Positions 8,166 to 17,116 of a DNA stretch of 64,000 bases are shown piece by piece. The notes beneath the pieces are model-generated. The model was not told the origin of the DNA. It searched no databases and worked only from the letters and a program-made list of their open reading frames with translations. How positions within the stretch are numbered: the first letter of the stretch is position 1; every line of letters begins with the position of its first letter. The stretch comes from Clostridia bacterium (lineage in GTDB: Bacteria > Bacillota > Clostridia > Oscillospirales > CAG-272): positions 1-64,000 of the forward strand of contig JAFYLH010000014.1 of NCBI GenBank assembly GCA_017537175.1. The letters run 5' to 3'. Position numbers and translations under genes: made by a program.

Positions 8166-9341
8166 TTATTTGATTTTTCTTGCTTCACAGTAATATCTTT
8201 TACTTTCCGCTTCACCCATAGAGAAGGTTTTACGGGGGAGTGAACCCTTTTCGTTTACAAAGGGGAAGAGCTCGCTTTTATCCATTCCGTCAAATATAAG
8301 ACCTACGCGGTTATCCTCCTTAGACAATGACAGGGTAGAGTCAATTCCGTGGATATAATCACATACGACATTGGGATTATCCTTGATATAAGCATCAATA
8401 AATGGCTGTAGAGAGCCTACGGTCAGACCGCTTGTATGCACCACACCCTTACTGTCCTTGGTGTACCACTCTATGGTCTTTGGGCCGTCGGTGAATTCTG
8501 CACTAAGCTTTGAAACAAAGTCCTTAGTATCCACATTAAACAGCACACGGTATATAGGCTCAAACTCAAGAGCCTCGTCGTGAATGTTCACAACCTCAAC
8601 AAGGGCATATCTATTAAGCTCTGTCGGATCATTAAGATAGCAGGTGCGTGCTGTAGCGAGAGAATGGTTACCGTCACCCACCGCAAAGAGCAGGGGATCG
8701 TTACCCGCTTTTTCCATTAGCTGTGTAAGGGCGGATAATATGCTATCCTGCATTTCCTTGGAAATAAGCGAACCTTTAAGATGTCCGCCGCCCTGCATAA
8801 GCTCAAAGTCATAAACTACCTTAAGATCAGCATTTTTTAAGGGCTCTATAACCGTTTTTTCTATATCGTCAACAAGCAGCATAATATGGGGCAGCTCAAG
8901 GGGTGCATCCTTTCTTATCTCAACGCGGGGAGGTATGCGCTCAAGCACGGTACCCTCAGTTGCCCTGACAAGAGATTTTGAACCGACAGAGAAGTCATAT
9001 TCCTTGAGATCCACCGCACCGATAATTCCGTAACGCACCTTACCCTTGGGAAGAGTGCGTTCTACAAATATCATGGCATCCTTGTACTCGTTAAAAAGTC
9101 CGTCATCAAGATATTTTGTCATATTACGGTTGATTGATTCGATATAGGATGAATTATCAGCCGATAAATATGCCTCGGGAAGCACTAAGCTGTATGTAGA
9201 AGGTGCGCCCTTTGTTATTTCGGCGGTATCGCTCCAATACTTTGGTTCGCTTGTAAACTGGTCGCAGGCAACTACAGACCATTTTTCATATTCACAATCG
9301 GGCAGAAGAATGTCAGCGGGATAAAAACCTATGTTATTCAT
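8166..9341 (-). CDS. DUF1015 family protein (SerK-related)
   Basis: 391 residues, close to the family norm of about 400. Diagnostic segments are the N-terminal ADILLPDCEYEKWSVVACDQFTSEPKYW, and FAVGDGNHSLATA around residues 220-232, the counterpart of the family's DGHHRYETA motif. The family is widespread and mostly uncharacterised; its relation to the archaeal ADP-dependent free-serine kinase SerK is from general knowledge and suggests a small-molecule kinase or nucleotide-dependent enzyme. Here His-His is changed to Asn-His, which is common in the clostridial branch as far as I recall. There is no signal peptide or membrane segment, so the protein is cytoplasmic. It is monocistronic with its own promoter, convergent with the SLH gene and divergent from the CAP-SLH gene. 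Confidence 0.85.
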   Translation of the reverse strand: MNNIGFYPADILLPDCEYEKWSVVACDQFTSEPKYWSDTAEITKGAPSTYSLVLPEAYLSADNSSYIESINRNMTKYLDDGLFNEYKDAMIFVERTLPKGKVRYGIIGAVDLKEYDFSVGSKSLVRATEGTVLERIPPRVEIRKDAPLELPHIMLLVDDIEKTVIEPLKNADLKVVYDFELMQGGGHLKGSLISKEMQDSILSALTQLMEKAGNDPLLFAVGDGNHSLATARTCYLNDPTELNRYALVEVVNIHDEALEFEPIYRVLFNVDTKDFVSKLSAEFTDGPKTIEWYTKDSKGVVHTSGLTVGSLQPFIDAYIKDNPNVVCDYIHGIDSTLSLSKEDNRVGLIFDGMDKSELFPFVNEKGSLPRKTFSMGEAESKRYYCEARKIK

Positions 9342-9370
9342 ATCAGTGTCCTTTCAAATGTTATGGTAAT

Positions 9371-9399
9371 ATTTTATCATATTATGCATCTCTTTTCAA
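9371..9399 (-). promoter_or_regulatory. Sigma-A-type promoter for the DUF1015 gene
   Basis: On the minus strand TTGAAA (9399-9394), 17 bp, TAAAAT (9376-9371), followed by GAAAGGA before the ATG. Confidence 0.6.
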
Positions 9400-9407
9400 T
9401 ATGTTTA

Positions 9408-9436
9408 TTGACATTACCCTCGCTATAATGTAAAAT
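9408..9436 (+). promoter_or_regulatory. Sigma-A-type promoter for the CAP-SLH gene
   Basis: Consensus TTGACA (9408-9413), 17 bp, TAAAAT (9431-9436). A perfect TATAAT at 9424-9429 lies inside the spacer but is only 10 bp from the TTGACA, so TAAAAT is preferred. Confidence 0.6.
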
Positions 9437-9458
9437 AAATAATATAAACGGAGGATTT

Positions 9459-10691
9459 ATGATGATGCGTGTAATATCTTGTATTCTTTTGACCGTAACA
9501 CTTATTTCGTTCTTATCTGCTGGCTTGTCTGCCTTCAGCTACACACAGATAGCCGATGAATATGAATGGCAGATGTTGGGACTGATAAATCAGCACCGCA
9601 GGGATGCGGCCACTATGTTTACCGAGCTTCAGGATTGTGCAGGAAAGCGCTCTGAGGAGCTGCTTGGTAACCTCAGTCATTACAGACCCGATGGCGAGAT
9701 CTGGTATTCGGTGCTTGAGGATAAAAATATCCCCTATGATACAAATAGCTTTGAGATAATCGGGGCAAATTTTGATTCACCTGATGAGTTTTTTGATGCT
9801 GTTATGGGAAGCAATATGTGGGATAAGCTTTTATATAACGGCGCACATATTGGTATTGGCTACTCCTCCTCTGATGAAACAAAAAATCGTAATGCCTGGT
9901 GTATTATTGGTGTTGGCTGTGATGGTATTGACAGCATAGGACTTCATTATCCCGACATTCATTTTACAGCAGGTAAGCTTGGAGATGTAAGCTCGGCTAC
10001 GGTTGAAGCAGTCTGCTCCCACGGTAAATCATATATGCAGCTTCACTCCTATATGGTAAGCGGATACGAAAAGTACATGATCGGTACACAGTACCTTACG
10101 GTAACCTATCAGAACAAGACCGCCGATCTTGTTATAACCAACGATTATACAGATGTTAAGCCGGGCAAATGGTTCTATGATCCCATAATGAACTGCACCG
10201 AAAAGGGATATTATTCGGGTGTTGCCGACGGAGTATTTTCTCCCTCGGGACAGATGACAAGAGAAATGTTTGTCTGTGTTTTGGGCAGATTTGCCGATAT
10301 CGATGCAGCAAGCTATACCGGAAGTAACTTTACAGATATCAAATCAAGCAGATGGTCGGCTCCTTATATCAAATGGGCGGCTGACAACGGTATTGTCTCG
10401 GGATACAATGACGGCAGTTTTGGCCCCACAAGAGGAATAACCCGTCAGGAGATGTGCTCTATAGTTAAGAGATATATCGACAAGTTCGATATCACCATAG
10501 ATCAGACAAATGCCGAAAAGGAGTTTACCGACAGTCAAAAAATAGCTTCCTGGGCAAAGGATGCGGTAGGCTACTGTCAGACAAGAGGTATCATTTCGGG
10601 CGATGCCAAGGGCGCATTTAATCCTACAAATACAGCTACAAGAGCTGAGGTTGCGGTGATTATCACAAATTTGGATAATATATTGAACTAA
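9459..10691 (+). CDS. Secreted CAP-like / Ig-like / triple-SLH surface protein
   Basis: 410 residues. After a signal peptide (cleavage near SAFS, residues 22-26) comes a region (about 35-165) with the architecture of bacterial CAP/SCP domains: EWQMLGLINQHRRDA, then SHYRPDGEIWYSVL and a closing HIGIGYSSS. A short Ig-like strand pair (SYMVSGYEKYMIGTQYLTVTYQNKTADLVI, about 185-225) links to three SLH repeats (from about 229, 289 and 353). The CAP part looks inactive or altered: the usual GENIA is EIIGANF, and the usual SPGHR helix reads SNMWDKL, so the second cavity His and the Glu are missing. It should sit on the cell surface. Three in-frame ATGs (9459, 9462, 9465) follow GGAGG; the second has the best spacing. 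Confidence 0.75.
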   Translation: MMMRVISCILLTVTLISFLSAGLSAFSYTQIADEYEWQMLGLINQHRRDAATMFTELQDCAGKRSEELLGNLSHYRPDGEIWYSVLEDKNIPYDTNSFEIIGANFDSPDEFFDAVMGSNMWDKLLYNGAHIGIGYSSSDETKNRNAWCIIGVGCDGIDSIGLHYPDIHFTAGKLGDVSSATVEAVCSHGKSYMQLHSYMVSGYEKYMIGTQYLTVTYQNKTADLVITNDYTDVKPGKWFYDPIMNCTEKGYYSGVADGVFSPSGQMTREMFVCVLGRFADIDAASYTGSNFTDIKSSRWSAPYIKWAADNGIVSGYNDGSFGPTRGITRQEMCSIVKRYIDKFDITIDQTNAEKEFTDSQKIASWAKDAVGYCQTRGIISGDAKGAFNPTNTATRAEVAVIITNLDNILN

Positions 10692-10694
10692 AAC

Positions 10695-10720
10695 AAAAGT
10701 GTTGCATACGCAACACTTTT
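10695..10720 (+). terminator. Terminator after the CAP-SLH gene
   Basis: Perfect 11-bp stem AAAAGTGTTGC (10695-10705)/GCAACACTTTT (10710-10720), loop ATAC, followed by TTGTTATATT. It starts 3 nt after the stop. Confidence 0.88.
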
Positions 10721-10749
10721 TGTTATATTCTTCATAGCTCGTACAAACC

Positions 10750-10862
10750 TGTAGGGAAGAGATTTATCCGTTATCTGCCTTTGGCAGTCGATATGTTCAC
10801 CTACCGTGAACTCGATATATTTTGCTTTCCAAAATGAGAGGGCGGATAATATCCGCCCTACA
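10750..10862. repeat. Palindrome-rich non-coding element with inverted ends, MITE/REP-like
   Basis: A 113-bp stretch between the CAP-SLH terminator and the valS stop codon begins TGTAGGG (10750-10756) and ends CCCTACA (10856-10862), a 7-bp perfect terminal inverted repeat. Inside are the palindromes CTGCC-TTT-GGCAG (10775-10787), GTTCAC-CTACC-GTGAAC (10795-10811) and GGGCGGAT-AAT-ATCCGCCC (10840-10858). No ORF or T-tract is attached, so it is neither a gene nor an ordinary terminator. Only one copy is in this window; the dispersed-repeat reading is an inference from its architecture. It could also act as a 3' processing or stability structure for the leftward valS mRNA. Confidence 0.5.
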
Positions 10863-10878
10863 TTTATGTGTAATATGC

Positions 10879-13518
10879 TTATTTTTTAATCTTTGCTATA
10901 GCCGCTTCAACACCTGCAAGGACATCCTTATACTTTGCAAGCTTAGCCTTTTCGCCTTCTACAACGGCTGCGGGAGCCTTTGCAACAAAGCCTTCGTTGC
11001 CTAACTTCTTTTCAAGTCTGTCGATCTCGCCGATTGTCTTTTCCTTTTCCTTCGTAAGTCGCTCAAGCTCCTTTTCCATATCAAGAACCTCTGCAAGAGG
11101 AATAAATACGGTGCAAGAGGGAGTTACTATCTGAACAGCATCTGTATCTGTATATTCGCTGACAACCTCTACCTCAGAAGCGGAGGCCAGTCTTTGGAAG
11201 AATACAAAGGTATCCTCGTTGAATATATCGGTACGCTCGGTAACGATATAGTTCTTTGCCTTCTTTGAGGGAGGAACATTCATCTCGTTACGGCGGACAC
11301 GGATAGCCTTGATTGCCTCGATAAGGGCATTCATCTTCTCTTCATCCTCGGGGAAGTTGAGACACTCACAGGCTGTGGGATACTCGGAGATCATAATAGA
11401 GTCACCCTCGTGAGGTAATGTCTGCCATATCTCCTCGGTAATAAAGGGCATAAAGGGATGCAGGAGCTTAAGTGTATTGGACAATACATAAGAAATAACC
11501 TGCTGTGCAGACTTAGAGCCTGCATTGAGTCTGGGCTTGAGCAGCTCGATATACCAGTCGCAGAAGATATCCCAGATAAAGTCATAAAGCTTGGAGAGTG
11601 CTACACCCAACTCGTAGTTTTCGATATTCTGAGTAACCTCGGAGACAAGACGGTTATAAAGCGAGAGTACCCACTTGTCCTCGATCTGCATATCTGCTGT
11701 ATCGGGAAGCTCAAGCTTTTCGATATCAAGGTTCATAAGAACAAATCTTGCGGCGTTCCATACCTTGTTGTTAAAGTTTCTTGCAGCCTCGATCTTCTCG
11801 GGAGAATATCTCATATCGTTTCCGGGAGAGTTACCTGTTGCAAGGGCAAAGCGGAGAGCATCTGCGCCGTATTTTTCGATCTCAACCAAAGGATCGATAC
11901 CGTTACCCAAAGACTTTGACATCTTGCGGCCCTGCGCATCGCGGACAAGACCGTGGATAAATACATCCGGGAAGGGAATAGCATCCTTTGTATCCTTGCC
12001 CTCCATTGTATCAAGGGACATAAATATCATCTTTGATACCCAGAAGGTAATGATGTCATATGCGGTAACAAGTACATTTGTGGGATAATAGTAGTTAAGC
12101 TCCTTGGTATCCTCGGGCCAACCTAAAGTAGAGAAGGGCCAGAGCGCAGAGGAGAACCAGGTATCAAGTACATCATCCTCCTGCTTGATGTTAGTGCTCT
12201 TACACTTTACACACTCGTGTACATCGGTCTCGCTGACCATAACCTCGCCGCAGTCCTTACAGTAGTATGCGGGGATACGGTGACCCCACCAGAGCTGACG
12301 GGAGATACACCAGTCGTGGATGTTCTCCATCCAGTGGAGGTAGTTCTTGGAGAAGCGGTCGGGAACATATCTGATGTCGCCGTCCTTTACAACCTGGATA
12401 GCAGGCTCTGCAAGGGGCTTCATCTTTACAAACCACTGCTTTGATGCAAGGGGCTCGATAACTGTTCCGCAACGGTAACAATGCGCTACATTGTGGCTGT
12501 GCTTTTCTGTCTTTACAAGGTAACCCTCTGCTTCAAGATCTGCCACAAGTGCCTTTCTTGCTTCATAGCGGTCCATACCCTTATATTTGCCGCCTGCCTC
12601 GGTAATCTTGCCGTCCTCGTCGATAGCAAATACCATAGGCAGATCGTGGCGGGTACCAACCTCAAAGTCGTTGGGGTCGTGACAGGGTGTGATCTTAACA
12701 CAGCCTGTGCCGAAGTCCTTTTCTACATACTCGTCTGCGATGATGGGTATCTCGCGGTCTGTCATAGGCAGCTTGAGCATCTTGCCTACAAGGTGTGTAT
12801 ATCTTTCGTCCTCGGGATGAACCGCAACTGCGGTATCACCAAACATTGTCTCGGGACGGGTGGTAGCGATGGTAAGATACTCATCTGTACCGATGATAGG
12901 ATATCTGATATGCCAGAATGAGCCCTCAAGATCCTTGTATTCTACCTCTGCGTCAGAGAGTGCTGTGTTACAGTGAGGACACCAGTTGGTTATACGAAGA
13001 CCGCGGTATATAAGTCCCTTGTCATACAGACGAACAAATGTCTTTTTAACAGCGGCAGACAGGGTATCGCTCATTGTAAATGCTTCTCTTGTCCAGTCGC
13101 AGGAGGAGCCTAACTTTTTGAGCTGACCGATAATAGTGCCGCCGTACTGCTCCTTCCACTGCCATACAAGCTTAAGGAATTCCTCACGGCCTATATCGTG
13201 ACGGGTAAGACCCTGTTCCTTTCTTAAAACCTCTTCTACCTTTATCTGTGTAGCGATACCTGCGTGGTCGCATCCGGGCACCCAAAGGGCAGAATAACCC
13301 TGCATACGCTTGGTACGGATAATGATATCCTGGAGAGTATTGTTAAGGGCGTGTCCCATATGGAGCTGACCTGTAACATTGGGCGGGGGAATTACGATAG
13401 AAAAAGGCTTTTTGTTTTCGTCCATCTCGGGGGTAAAGTAACCGTTGTCACACCAGAACTGATATAAACGGTCCTCAATCTCCGCAGGAGAATAAGTCTT
13501 GTTGAGTTCTTTTTTCAT
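10879..13518 (-). CDS. valS: Valyl-tRNA synthetase
   Basis: 879 residues, full length for a bacterial ValRS. The class I signatures are the HIGH-type HMGH at 53-56 in [13 protein letters not shown], and the KMSKS loop ([11 protein letters not shown], about 528-533). The CP1 editing domain contains the expected [13 protein letters not shown] and the Cys pairs of a zinc site (CYRCG, CKDCGEV, CVKC). The C-terminal ~65 residues form the typical coiled-coil arm ([14 protein letters not shown]). The enzyme charges tRNA-Val in the cytoplasm and clears Thr-tRNA-Val. Expression is controlled by the T-box leader immediately upstream. The start is supported by AAGGAG 9 nt before the ATG. It is a single-gene unit. 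Confidence 0.98.
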   Translation of the reverse strand: MKKELNKTYSPAEIEDRLYQFWCDNGYFTPEMDENKKPFSIVIPPPNVTGQLHMGHALNNTLQDIIIRTKRMQGYSALWVPGCDHAGIATQIKVEEVLRKEQGLTRHDIGREEFLKLVWQWKEQYGGTIIGQLKKLGSSCDWTREAFTMSDTLSAAVKKTFVRLYDKGLIYRGLRITNWCPHCNTALSDAEVEYKDLEGSFWHIRYPIIGTDEYLTIATTRPETMFGDTAVAVHPEDERYTHLVGKMLKLPMTDREIPIIADEYVEKDFGTGCVKITPCHDPNDFEVGTRHDLPMVFAIDEDGKITEAGGKYKGMDRYEARKALVADLEAEGYLVKTEKHSHNVAHCYRCGTVIEPLASKQWFVKMKPLAEPAIQVVKDGDIRYVPDRFSKNYLHWMENIHDWCISRQLWWGHRIPAYYCKDCGEVMVSETDVHECVKCKSTNIKQEDDVLDTWFSSALWPFSTLGWPEDTKELNYYYPTNVLVTAYDIITFWVSKMIFMSLDTMEGKDTKDAIPFPDVFIHGLVRDAQGRKMSKSLGNGIDPLVEIEKYGADALRFALATGNSPGNDMRYSPEKIEAARNFNNKVWNAARFVLMNLDIEKLELPDTADMQIEDKWVLSLYNRLVSEVTQNIENYELGVALSKLYDFIWDIFCDWYIELLKPRLNAGSKSAQQVISYVLSNTLKLLHPFMPFITEEIWQTLPHEGDSIMISEYPTACECLNFPEDEEKMNALIEAIKAIRVRRNEMNVPPSKKAKNYIVTERTDIFNEDTFVFFQRLASASEVEVVSEYTDTDAVQIVTPSCTVFIPLAEVLDMEKELERLTKEKEKTIGEIDRLEKKLGNEGFVAKAPAAVVEGEKAKLAKYKDVLAGVEAAIAKIKK

Positions 13519-13542
13519 TATATATCTCCTTAATTTTATTTA

Positions 13543-13757
13543 CAAAAAAATAAAGCGCCCTGACAAAGCATCAGGGCGCCGTAAAACGCTGTACCACCTG
13601 AATTCACCCAATAAGGGCGCACTCTTTCCCGCTGTATCGGGCAGGACCCGTTGACTCATAGACAACTTCTCGGGGGACACAACAGATGCTCGCAGCCAAG
13701 GCATCCTTCTCTGGAATTATATCTTGTCCCGATACTACTCCTAATCAACATCAACAA
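13543..13757 (-). promoter_or_regulatory. T-box riboswitch (valine) controlling valS
   Basis: Read on the minus strand, the leader has the hallmarks of a T-box: a long Stem I with an AGTA loop-E element, the AGAGA bulge, and a distal arm whose GCCTTGGCTGCGAGC loop is highly typical. The T-box core AGGTGGTAC follows (13599-13591). The anti-terminator choice is a GC-rich terminator directly before the gene. The specifier side of the internal loop reads GTTGTC (13666-13661), two overlapping-choice valine codons, consistent with sensing uncharged tRNA-Val. The full Stem I helix pairs TTGAT/GTCAA at its base. Confidence 0.93.
13555..13579 (-). terminator. T-box regulated terminator of valS
   Basis: Stem GCGCCCTGA (13555-13563)/TCAGGGCGC (13571-13579) followed on the minus strand by TTTATTTTTTT. 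Its ascending arm would compete with the anti-terminator formed with the T-box core. Confidence 0.9.
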
Positions 13758-13762
13758 TCAGT

Positions 13763-13791
13763 ATTCTAACATAATATTATATATTTGTCAA
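13763..13791 (-). promoter_or_regulatory. Sigma-A promoter for the T-box-valS unit
   Basis: Consensus TTGACA (13791-13786), 17 bp, TAGAAT (13768-13763) on the minus strand. The -35 box directly abuts the T-tract of the spoIIID terminator. Confidence 0.85.
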
Positions 13792-13796
13792 GAAAA

Positions 13797-13822
13797 GTGT
13801 GTAAGCAATATTGCCTACACAC
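13797..13822 (-). terminator. Terminator of spoIIID overlapping its stop codon
   Basis: The arms GTGTGTAAGCAA (13797-13808) and TTGCCTACACAC (13811-13822) pair around a TA loop with one internal non-Watson-Crick position. On the minus strand TTTTCTT follows. The stop TAG (13817-13815) lies inside the stem. Confidence 0.7.
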
Positions 13823-14081
13823 CCGAATTCTTTTTGGAAAATTTAATTCTTGTTGCTTCACCGCCCCGTATATGCCTTTCTGCCTTATTGCGCTCCAAGA
13901 CCTTTTTTGTATGAGTATAGAGCGTATAATTTGTATTTTTCAGCTTTTCGGTTATATCCTTATGTACGGTGGACTTGCTGATACCGAATGCGCAGGCACA
14001 GCTGCGCACGGTTGCATCGTGACTGATCATATATTCAGCCAACAGCTCGCATCTTGATTTTAAGTTTAACTTATCTACCAT
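13815..14081 (-). CDS. spoIIID: Sporulation transcriptional regulator SpoIIID
   Basis: 88 residues, the expected size for this small, highly conserved mother-cell regulator. A helix-turn-helix (SCACAFGISKSTVHKDITEKL, about 27-48) is followed by the basic C-terminal helix (KVLERNKAERHIRGGEATRIKF) that contacts DNA. SpoIIID is made under sigma-E in the mother cell and activates or represses a large part of the sigma-E/sigma-K programme; in clostridia it is needed for sigma-K and coat gene expression. Its presence is strong evidence that the organism makes endospores. It lies between mtaB and valS as its own unit with a separate terminator. A weak AAGG lies about 11 nt before the ATG. Confidence 0.97.
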   Translation of the reverse strand: MVDKLNLKSRCELLAEYMISHDATVRSCACAFGISKSTVHKDITEKLKNTNYTLYTHTKKVLERNKAERHIRGGEATRIKFSKKNSGV

Positions 14082-14110
14082 ATAGCACCGACCTTGTGAT
14101 TGATTGGTAC

Positions 14111-14142
14111 ATTATATGATAGAAAAATGCGGATTATATCAC
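14111..14142 (-). promoter_or_regulatory. Possible sigma-E-like promoter of spoIIID
   Basis: On the minus strand GTGATATA (14142-14135) and CATATAAT (14118-14111) resemble the Bacillus sigma-E boxes GTCATATT and CATACAAT, but the 16-bp spacer is 2 bp longer than usual. CATATAAT could equally serve as a housekeeping -10. Suggested by spoIIID biology more than by the match. Confidence 0.3.
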
Positions 14143-14146
14143 AGGA

Positions 14147-15418
14147 TCATAGGATAGAGGATATTTCTGCTGTTACTGTATCTGTGTCGGATGAGATCGG
14201 CTTAACATATACGAGCTGTCCCGTAAGATCGTCGGCAGATGCTACCCTGTATTCGATATAGTTATCGCTGTGGCCTGTGTTGACATTGTCCGCATATGTC
14301 TCAAAGAGTACGGGAACAGAGCAGCGTTCAAGCTCATTTGTCAGTAGTTCTGCTTTTATTTTGGTCTGCAGGCTGTTAAGAACAGATGAGCGTTGGATCT
14401 TTATGTTTTCGGGTATCTGATCCTTCATATCAGCGGCTACGGTTAAAGGTCTCTTTGAATATGTGAAGATGTGGGCGTGCAGGAATCTGTTTCGCTCAAG
14501 AAATGCCCTTGTTTCTTCAAATTCCGCTTCGCTTTCTCCGGGGAAGCCTACTATTATATCACAGGTCAAACGAAGATTGGGAATATGCTTCTTGAGGTGT
14601 CCGATGGATCTTTCAAGCATCTGGACATTGTATTTTCTCCTCATTCGGTTGAGTACTGTTGTACTGCCGCTTTGAACCGAAATGTGAAAATGAGGTGTAA
14701 GCTTTTTGATTTTCGCAAACCTCTTTGCAAGCTCCTCTGTTATAAGGGTAGGCTCAAGTGAGCCTAATGAAATTCTTTCGATTCCGTTTACTGTGTCAAT
14801 CTCCTCGATAAGAGAGGGAAGGTCATACTGGTATGAGGCTATCTCAATGCCTGTGAGTATTATCTCCTTAACGCCCCTTTGCGCAAGAGCCTTTACCTCT
14901 TCTATAACCGATTCTCTCGGCTTTGAGCGGACAGGGCCTCTTGCTCTGGGTATAACGCAGTATGCGCACTTACCCTCGCAACCGTCCTGTATCTTTATAT
15001 ATTCTCTTGCCCTTGTTGGCTTGGTAAGGATATAATTTTCATACTCAGGTATGTTAAATTCCTCTGCACAAACGCACACCTCCGTTGCTTCAACGGCATT
15101 TAGTATGTCATTTAGCTTATTTTTGTTACCGATAATATGAATATCATCCCCGAGTGCCTTTACTTCGTCAGGGGATATCTGAGCAAAGCAGCCTGTGACG
15201 ATTATTTTTGCACCGTCAGAAGTCTTTTTTGCCCGTCTGATCATCTGTCTAGATTTGCGGACGCTTTCGGCGGTGACCGCACAGCTGTTGATTATATATA
15301 TATCGCACCGTGATGAAAAGGGAAGCTCGGTGTATCCCATCCCGGTAAGCCTTTCGGCTATTACTCTGCTTTCGTATTGGTTGACCCTGCAACCCAGTGT
15401 GTATATTCCAAAGGTCAT
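14147..15418 (-). CDS. mtaB: tRNA (N6-L-threonylcarbamoyladenosine-37-C2)-methylthiotransferase MtaB
   Basis: 423 residues. The N-terminal UPF0004 domain has its three cluster cysteines (C10 in LGCRVNQ, C46 in NSCAV, C77 in GCFAQ). The radical SAM motif CEGKCAYC gives C147, C151 and C154, and a C-terminal TRAM-like region closes the protein. The RVNQYES start distinguishes the MtaB branch from MiaB and RimO. It converts t6A37 to ms2t6A37 in tRNAs reading ANN codons. The start at 15418 is chosen because GGGAGGTGAT lies 4 nt upstream; an extension to 15445 would run through this RBS. Its own promoter is present, and it is divergent from upp. Confidence 0.95.
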   Translation of the reverse strand: MTFGIYTLGCRVNQYESRVIAERLTGMGYTELPFSSRCDIYIINSCAVTAESVRKSRQMIRRAKKTSDGAKIIVTGCFAQISPDEVKALGDDIHIIGNKNKLNDILNAVEATEVCVCAEEFNIPEYENYILTKPTRAREYIKIQDGCEGKCAYCVIPRARGPVRSKPRESVIEEVKALAQRGVKEIILTGIEIASYQYDLPSLIEEIDTVNGIERISLGSLEPTLITEELAKRFAKIKKLTPHFHISVQSGSTTVLNRMRRKYNVQMLERSIGHLKKHIPNLRLTCDIIVGFPGESEAEFEETRAFLERNRFLHAHIFTYSKRPLTVAADMKDQIPENIKIQRSSVLNSLQTKIKAELLTNELERCSVPVLFETYADNVNTGHSDNYIEYRVASADDLTGQLVYVKPISSDTDTVTAEISSIL

Positions 15419-15435
15419 CTTATCACCTCCCGAAT

Positions 15436-15464
15436 ATTTTATCATTAAATTCAGATTGTGTAAA
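15436..15464 (-). promoter_or_regulatory. Sigma-A-type promoter for mtaB
   Basis: On the minus strand TTTACA (15464-15459), 17 bp, TAAAAT (15441-15436), about 10 nt before the GGGAGG. Confidence 0.6.
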
Positions 15465-15481
15465 TAGTTTTGGCATAATAC

Positions 15482-15510
15482 TTGAAAAATAATTATGATT
15501 ATTATATAAT
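15482..15510 (+). promoter_or_regulatory. Sigma-A-type promoter for upp
   Basis: TTGAAA (15482-15487), 17 bp, TATAAT (15505-15510). The short leader carries AAAGGAG before the ATG at 15541 and shows no attenuator structure. Confidence 0.75.
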
Positions 15511-15540
15511 TGAGATATCAAATATAAAGGAGACATTATT

Positions 15541-16170
15541 ATGAGTACTTTGCATATTATAGATCATCCTCTTATTCAGCATAAGCTTACCATTATGAGG
15601 GATGTTAACACAGGAACCAAGGATTTCCGTATACTTCTTAATGAGATATCCATGCTTATGGGCTATGAGATCACCCGTGATCTTCCCCTGCAGGACAAGG
15701 AGATAGAAACTCCTATCTGCAAGATGACAGGTAAGTGTATGGATGGCAAAAAGGTTGCTATTGTTCCCGTACTCCGCGCGGGTCTTGGTATGGTTGACGG
15801 ACTTTTATCGCTTATGCCTGTTGCAAAGGTGGGTCATATTGGCCTTTACCGTGATGAAGTGACTCACATTCCGGTAGAGTATTACTGCAAGCTTCCTTAT
15901 GATATCGAGCAGAGAATGGTGATTATTACCGATCCTATGCTGGCAACAGGCGGCAGTGCCTCCGATGCTATTACCAAGATCAAGGAGCGCGGTGTAGATA
16001 ATATAAGACTTATGTGCCTTGTTGCGGCTCCCGAGGGTGTTGCAAGGGTTCAGGCTGACCATCCCGATGTTGATATTTTTGTTGCCGCTCTTGACGAAAA
16101 GCTCAATGACAACGCATATATCGTTCCGGGTCTGGGTGATGCCGGAGACAGGATATTCGGTACAAAGTAA
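15541..16170 (+). CDS. upp: Uracil phosphoribosyltransferase
   Basis: 209 residues, the standard bacterial length. The PRPP-binding loop [14 protein letters not shown] is at about 127-140 with D131. The conserved [11 protein letters not shown] (77-87) and the C-terminal uracil-binding [12 protein letters not shown] are intact. It converts uracil plus PRPP to UMP in pyrimidine salvage. Only 6 nt separate its stop from the downstream pseudouridine synthase, with which it is probably co-transcribed. There is no uracil permease in the neighbourhood. Confidence 0.98.
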   Translation: MSTLHIIDHPLIQHKLTIMRDVNTGTKDFRILLNEISMLMGYEITRDLPLQDKEIETPICKMTGKCMDGKKVAIVPVLRAGLGMVDGLLSLMPVAKVGHIGLYRDEVTHIPVEYYCKLPYDIEQRMVIITDPMLATGGSASDAITKIKERGVDNIRLMCLVAAPEGVARVQADHPDVDIFVAALDEKLNDNAYIVPGLGDAGDRIFGTK

Positions 16171-16176
16171 TTCTAA

Positions 16177-17109
16177 ATGAAAGAATTTATTATAAATTCA
16201 AATGATGCAGGGCAGAGGCTTGACAAATTCATCGAAAAGGCAACCTCGGGTATGCCAAAGTCTCTGATATACAAGTCTCTGCGTACCAAAAAGATTAAGG
16301 TGAACAGAAAGAGGGCAGAGCCTAACTATATTCTGCAAAAGGGCGATTCTGTTCTTATGTTTATAAAGGAAGAGTTCTTTTCGACATCCGATCCCGATGC
16401 GTATTTTCTGACACTTACTCCAAGGGTCGACATTGTACACGAGGATGATGACATTATTCTTGTAAACAAGCCTATGGGTGTAAGCTGTATTCCCGATGAG
16501 CGGGAGGATCGCGATACACTTATAAATCATATTAAGGCTTACCTGTACCGCAAGGGCGAATATGACCCTGAGGCAGAAAATTCCTTTGCCCCCGCCCTGT
16601 GTAACCGTATTGACAGAAATACCTGCGGCATTGTCATTGCGGCAAAGAATGCCGAAAGCCTGCGCAAGATCAATGAGGATATTAAGTACAGGCGTATTGA
16701 CAAAAAGTATCTCTGTATTGTCCACGGTATTCCTAAGTCAAAGAGCGGTATCCTTGAGGGGTATCTCATAAAGGATTCTAAAACCAATACAGTCAAGGTT
16801 TTTGATACCAAACCAAAATACGGGGATGCAAAGTCTATAAAAACAGGCTACAGGGTATTGAGCTCAAAAAAGGGAATATCCCTTGTAGAGGTCGAGCTTT
16901 TTACAGGCAGGACTCATCAGATAAGAGCCCATATGGCTCATATCGGACATCCTCTGCTGGGCGACGGTAAGTACGGTATAAATAAAGAAGATAAAAAGCT
17001 TGGGTTTAAATATCAGGCATTATGCTCTTATTCTACTACCATTGACGAAAAAGAGTATAAAATAGAACCGAGCAGGATTTGGTTTGTTGAAGAATACAAT
17101 AATATATAA
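16177..17109 (+). CDS. RluA-family 23S rRNA/tRNA pseudouridine synthase with S4 domain
   Basis: 310 residues. The S4 RNA-binding domain (about 10-65, AGQRLDKFIEK and KIKVNRKRAE) precedes the RluA catalytic fold. The catalytic Asp is D146 in NRIDRNTCG, where the family consensus reads HRLDRxTSG. GRTHQIRAHMAHIGHPLLGDGKYG is the classic motif III. It isomerises uridines in rRNA, as RluC/RluD do; the exact target cannot be read from the sequence. The two consensus changes around the catalytic Asp (H to N, S to C) are typical of a clostridial RluD-like branch as far as I know. It is translated just after upp with no clear RBS in the 6-nt gap, suggesting translational coupling. A terminator follows. 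Confidence 0.92.
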   Translation: MKEFIINSNDAGQRLDKFIEKATSGMPKSLIYKSLRTKKIKVNRKRAEPNYILQKGDSVLMFIKEEFFSTSDPDAYFLTLTPRVDIVHEDDDIILVNKPMGVSCIPDEREDRDTLINHIKAYLYRKGEYDPEAENSFAPALCNRIDRNTCGIVIAAKNAESLRKINEDIKYRRIDKKYLCIVHGIPKSKSGILEGYLIKDSKTNTVKVFDTKPKYGDAKSIKTGYRVLSSKKGISLVEVELFTGRTHQIRAHMAHIGHPLLGDGKYGINKEDKKLGFKYQALCSYSTTIDEKEYKIEPSRIWFVEEYNNI

Positions 17110-17116
17110 TAAAAAT

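Noticed and set aside
9408..9429. TTGACA paired with the perfect TATAAT at 9424
   Set aside because: Only 10 bp separate them; TAAAAT at 9431 gives the 17-bp spacing seen everywhere else in the window.
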